DNA of 7,220 bases from assembly GCA_934699065.1 (NCBI GenBank), contig CAKUWD010000148.1, forward strand, positions 1 through 7,220. Direction: 5' to 3'. A program made the translations under genes and the position numbers. This document shows positions 5,478-7,220 of this stretch, one piece after another (position 1 is the first letter of the stretch; every line of letters starts with the position of its first letter). The stretch is from an uncultured Treponema sp. (lineage in GTDB: Bacteria > Spirochaetota > Spirochaetia > Treponematales > Treponemataceae). Under the pieces are notes generated by a model. It was not told where the DNA came from. It saw only the letters and a program-made list of their open reading frames with translations, and did no database searches.

Positions 5478-6116
5478 TCATTCATCCACACTAGTATAAG
5501 TTTCATTGTAAATATCAGAAAGCAATCTACCATTATAATAAAAATACGGAGTTGGCTGTACATCCCACGTAATATTCATTATTTGTCTTAATGCGGCAGT
5601 AAGAGACGTTTCTTCATCATTAAACATTACTTTTCTAGGGGCGCAAACATAAGCTTTATAATCAGTTCCTTCGTAAGGGCAAAGTAATTCAGCTCCCATT
5701 GGTATATGCATTTCTTCGAAATTTAATGGAGGTCGCTTCTTCTTTTTTAAGCTATTAGTTGCCTGTCTATCAGTTTCGGTAATATCTTTATCAATATCCT
5801 TTCTCACAGTTGCTGTAATTTCTTCTTTTTCAACAAGTTTAAGAATTGGTATTACTCTTTCAACTGACATTCTAAAAAATTCTCTATTAGGATTAACTCT
5901 ATCTGTAGAAAAAGCCTGATGTAAAGCTTGTTCAACTTTTGCACAATCATCTACGCGACTTGCATATTCGCAGGTAAAAGGAACTGGAACACTAGTTGTA
6001 TAAAGTTCATTTATACGAGCTTGTAATTCATTTCTTGTTGTGAGTCCAATTTTTATTAAACCAGGCATTGCCTCATTTGATAAAACGTATACAATTCCTT
6101 CTTCTTTCATATTCAC
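5478..6116 (-). CDS. GIY-YIG (T5orf172/MUG113-type) protein with RAMA-like C-terminal domain
   Basis: Residues 6-90 form a GIY-YIG-superfamily domain of the T5orf172 type: GIVYVLSN (7-14), PGLIKIGLT (18-26, with KIG in place of YIG), Arg34 in the following helix, SVPVPF, Glu62 in KVEQALHQAF, and a closing NREFF (77-81). The conserved Tyr10, Arg34 and Glu62 are present, so nuclease activity is plausible. This subfamily is often less well characterised than classical homing or UvrC nucleases. After a Lys-rich linker (123-128), residues about 137-205 read IPMGAELL, a KAYV strand, SLTAALRQIM and YYNGRLLSDIYN. This looks like a RAMA-type modification- or DNA-sensing domain. The frame starts with GTG at 6116 (AGAGGA four bases upstream). 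An ATG two codons later is an alternative. It is the first gene after a promoter, with a 55-base gap to the ATPase gene, so it probably shares its transcript. Confidence 0.7.
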   Translation of the reverse strand: MNMKEEGIVYVLSNEAMPGLIKIGLTTRNELQARINELYTTSVPVPFTCEYASRVDDCAKVEQALHQAFSTDRVNPNREFFRMSVERVIPILKLVEKEEITATVRKDIDKDITETDRQATNSLKKKKRPPLNFEEMHIPMGAELLCPYEGTDYKAYVCAPRKVMFNDEETSLTAALRQIMNITWDVQPTPYFYYNGRLLSDIYNETYTSVDE

Positions 6117-6138
6117 TAATTCCTCTTATTGTCTTTAT

Positions 6139-6167
6139 ATTATATCATAAAGAAAGTAGTTTGACAT
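6139..6167 (-). promoter_or_regulatory. Extended -10 promoter for the cargo operon
   Basis: On the minus strand, TGATATAAT gives a perfect TATAAT at 6144-6139 with the TG of an extended -10. ATGTCA at 6167-6162 is a 4/6 match to TTGACA with a 17-base spacer. Transcription would begin near 6132, about 16 bases before the GTG start of the GIY-YIG gene. No operator palindrome is obvious. It lies within roughly 40 bases of the likely end of the insertion sequence. Confidence 0.6.
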
Positions 6168-6195
6168 TCAATTAAACGCTAATATTGATATGAAT

Positions 6196-6220
6196 AAAAA
6201 AAAGCACCCACAAAGGGTGC
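6196..6220 (-). terminator. Rho-independent terminator downstream of the transposase
   Basis: A perfect 6-bp GC-rich stem, GCACCC / GGGTGC, with a 5-base loop is followed on the minus strand by eight Ts. It would stop transcription leaving the transposase before it reaches the cargo operon, which then relies on its own promoter. This is the strongest terminator in the window. Confidence 0.85.
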
Positions 6221-6242
6221 CAATGTCATTAAGTTAACATTG
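6221..6242. repeat. Inverted repeat next to the terminator, possible IS end structure
   Basis: CAATGT at 6221-6226 pairs with ACATTG at 6237-6242 across a 10-base loop that contains a GTTAAC. It directly abuts the terminator stem. It may be part of the insertion-sequence right end, but the left end lies outside the window, so this cannot be tested by matching the two ends. Confidence 0.4.
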
Positions 6243-6273
6243 ACCAATTAAGGGATTAACCAAAGAATCAACA

Positions 6274-6314
6274 AGAGCGATTGAGGTATTTATATCTTCA
6301 ATCGTTCTTTTTTT
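6274..6314 (+). terminator. Plus-strand terminator-like hairpin facing the transposase
   Basis: A 13-bp stem (6274-6286 with 6296-6308, two G-T wobbles, 9-base loop) is followed by seven Ts at 6308-6314 on the plus strand. No plus-strand gene ends here. The hairpin would stop antisense transcription from entering the transposase gene from outside. Insertion sequences are known to carry such shielding signals. Confidence 0.6.
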
Positions 6315-6336
6315 ATTTCTGAGCATCACAACAAGA

Positions 6337-6350
6337 CAGACGAAAGTCTG
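6337..6350. repeat. Small GAAA-loop hairpin near the transposase stop
   Basis: CAGAC and GTCTG form a perfect 5-bp stem around a GAAA tetraloop, 28 bases beyond the transposase stop codon. There is no T run, so it is not a terminator in itself. It could stabilise the transposase mRNA 3' end, or be incidental. Confidence 0.35.
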
Positions 6351-6377
6351 CCGCAAAAAGTATTCAATTCAGTATAA

Positions 6378-7220
6378 TTATGCTACTCTATACAAGAAAC
6401 CATGAAAAATCTTTGTAGTCAGATTTCGAGTGCGATGTCGTTCTGGCCGTATCGGTATAAGATTTCTTGCAATTATGGTTTCCAGATTGGGTGGTGATGC
6501 TCTTTCATAGAAGAAGAGTCTGCACATATGGACGGCAACTGAGAAGTTTGCTTTATATGTATGCTTTCTTTGTTTTTTAGCAATGACTACATGCGAGGTA
6601 ATCATTTCAGAAAAGTTATACATAATCAGATGTGCATAGATTTCTTGATGGATGCACATCACCTTTTTTGAATGAAAATCAAGCATCCCTAATGTATACT
6701 TTAAATCTCGGAAAGATGTTTCAATTCCCCAACGGGCAGCGTATAGTCGCTTTAACTCTGTCGCTGGATACGCGTCTTTGTCAAGGTTCGTGAGTACTGT
6801 TTCGTAACTCTCAGTTCCTATTTCAAAACGGACCACCCTGAACTTTAATTCATAAAATATAACAGGATCTGCTTTTCTTGTTTTCTCCGGTAAATAATCG
6901 AAACTTGCGTTATGGGGGATAAATCGATATTTATTTTTATCTTTCATAAGTTCCTTTATTTCATTGGTTTGTTTTCGTACAAGCTTCAAGCAAATATCAA
7001 CATCAAATTCATTCTCTTCAGGGAGTAGCAATCCGTCCTTTATGCCAGCTTTTCCATCTTTTACACGTATCAAAAAGAACCATCCTTTTTCCTGTATATG
7101 AGCCATGTTGTTATAAGATTCATATCCCCTGTCTGCGATGACTAAGGCCTTCTGTATGTCTGATTTATCAACCATTTCTTGCAATGCCATATGTTCATTC
7201 CCACTCATACGCCCTTGTAT
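6378..7220 (-). CDS. IS4-family DDE transposase (partial, lacks N terminus)
   Basis: The frame is open to the right edge, reading IQGR before the first visible Met at 7206-7208, so the true start lies outside. The visible part contains two catalytic regions of IS4-family DDE transposases. The second Asp is in VIADRGYES. The diagnostic Y-(2)-R-(3)-E-(6)-K signature is complete in YAARWGIETSFRDLK, providing the catalytic Glu. The C terminus (HSKK, QEIYAHLIMYNF, then a basic RPERHRTRN stretch) is intact and ends in TAA, with no frameshift. The first Asp must be upstream of the window. The enzyme would cut and join the ends of its element. Nothing visible suggests decay, so the element may still be active. 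Relatives that I recall are common in gut Firmicutes and some spirochaetes. Confidence 0.9.
   Translation of the reverse strand: MQGRMSGNEHMALQEMVDKSDIQKALVIADRGYESYNNMAHIQEKGWFFLIRVKDGKAGIKDGLLLPEENEFDVDICLKLVRKQTNEIKELMKDKNKYRFIPHNASFDYLPEKTRKADPVIFYELKFRVVRFEIGTESYETVLTNLDKDAYPATELKRLYAARWGIETSFRDLKYTLGMLDFHSKKVMCIHQEIYAHLIMYNFSEMITSHVVIAKKQRKHTYKANFSVAVHMCRLFFYERASPPNLETIIARNLIPIRPERHRTRNLTTKIFHGFLYRVA

Larger units (their letters stand above)
6200..7220 (-). mobile_element. IS4-family insertion sequence, 3' part (left boundary approximate)
   Basis: The element is represented by the C-terminal part of its transposase plus a noncoding tail with a minus-strand terminator, a plus-strand shielding hairpin and short inverted repeats. 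The boundary near 6200 is an estimate: no terminal inverted repeat or target-site duplication can be matched because the other end is outside the window. Base composition is higher in GC than the neighbouring cargo genes, in line with a separate origin. Confidence 0.55.

Noticed and set aside
6161..6166. Perfect TTGACA on the plus strand
   Set aside because: No acceptable -10 follows at 16-18 bases and no plus-strand gene lies downstream, so it is probably chance overlap with the minus-strand promoter.
1..7220. CRISPR array, tRNA or phage attachment site
   Set aside because: No regularly spaced direct repeats, no cloverleaf-like sequence, no integrase and no repeated core were seen on either strand.

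Overview
The window is an accessory region in which every convincing gene reads on the minus strand (right to left). It falls into three blocks: the 3' part of an IS4-family insertion sequence (about 6200-7220, leaving the window on the right), an AT-rich four-gene cargo operon (3563-6116), and a tail/lysis segment of a tailed prophage (1-3483, leaving the window on the left). The host looks like a gut- or mouth-type anaerobe. Two short palindromes buried in the phage genes resemble repeat families that I remember from Treponema genomes, so a Treponema-like spirochaete is my best guess, but this is weak evidence. The transposase also resembles those of gut Firmicutes.

In transcription order, the transposase 3' end (Y-R-E-K signature intact) is followed by an intergenic region. 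This holds a minus-strand rho-independent terminator, a plus-strand terminator-like hairpin pointing back at the element, and an extended -10 promoter. The promoter probably drives a GIY-YIG protein with a RAMA-like C-terminal domain (212 aa), a GHKL ATPase with a STAS-like N-terminal half (331 aa), a small DUF4325/STAS-like protein (107 aa) and a two-helix membrane protein with a cytosolic helical domain (185 aa). The last three genes overlap by 14 and 4 bases and are almost certainly translated as a unit.

The phage block follows after a 79-base gap containing a weak hairpin. It comprises a tail-tube-like protein (259 aa), a large tail hub/baseplate-like protein (500 aa), a coiled-coil/TM protein (108 aa), an NlpC/P60-type cell-wall hydrolase (191 aa), a small holin-like membrane protein (72 aa), and the start of one more small membrane protein that runs off the left edge. 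These genes are packed with overlaps or one-base gaps, as in a single late operon.

The main candidate for an undescribed system is the cargo operon. It combines a nuclease-fold protein, an ATPase able to act like an anti-sigma kinase, a STAS-like partner and a membrane protein, between an IS and phage structural genes. This arrangement is consistent with a partner-switching anti-phage or abortive-infection module, but that function is inferred. A second notable result is that two different palindromic repeats lie in frame inside phage coding sequences.
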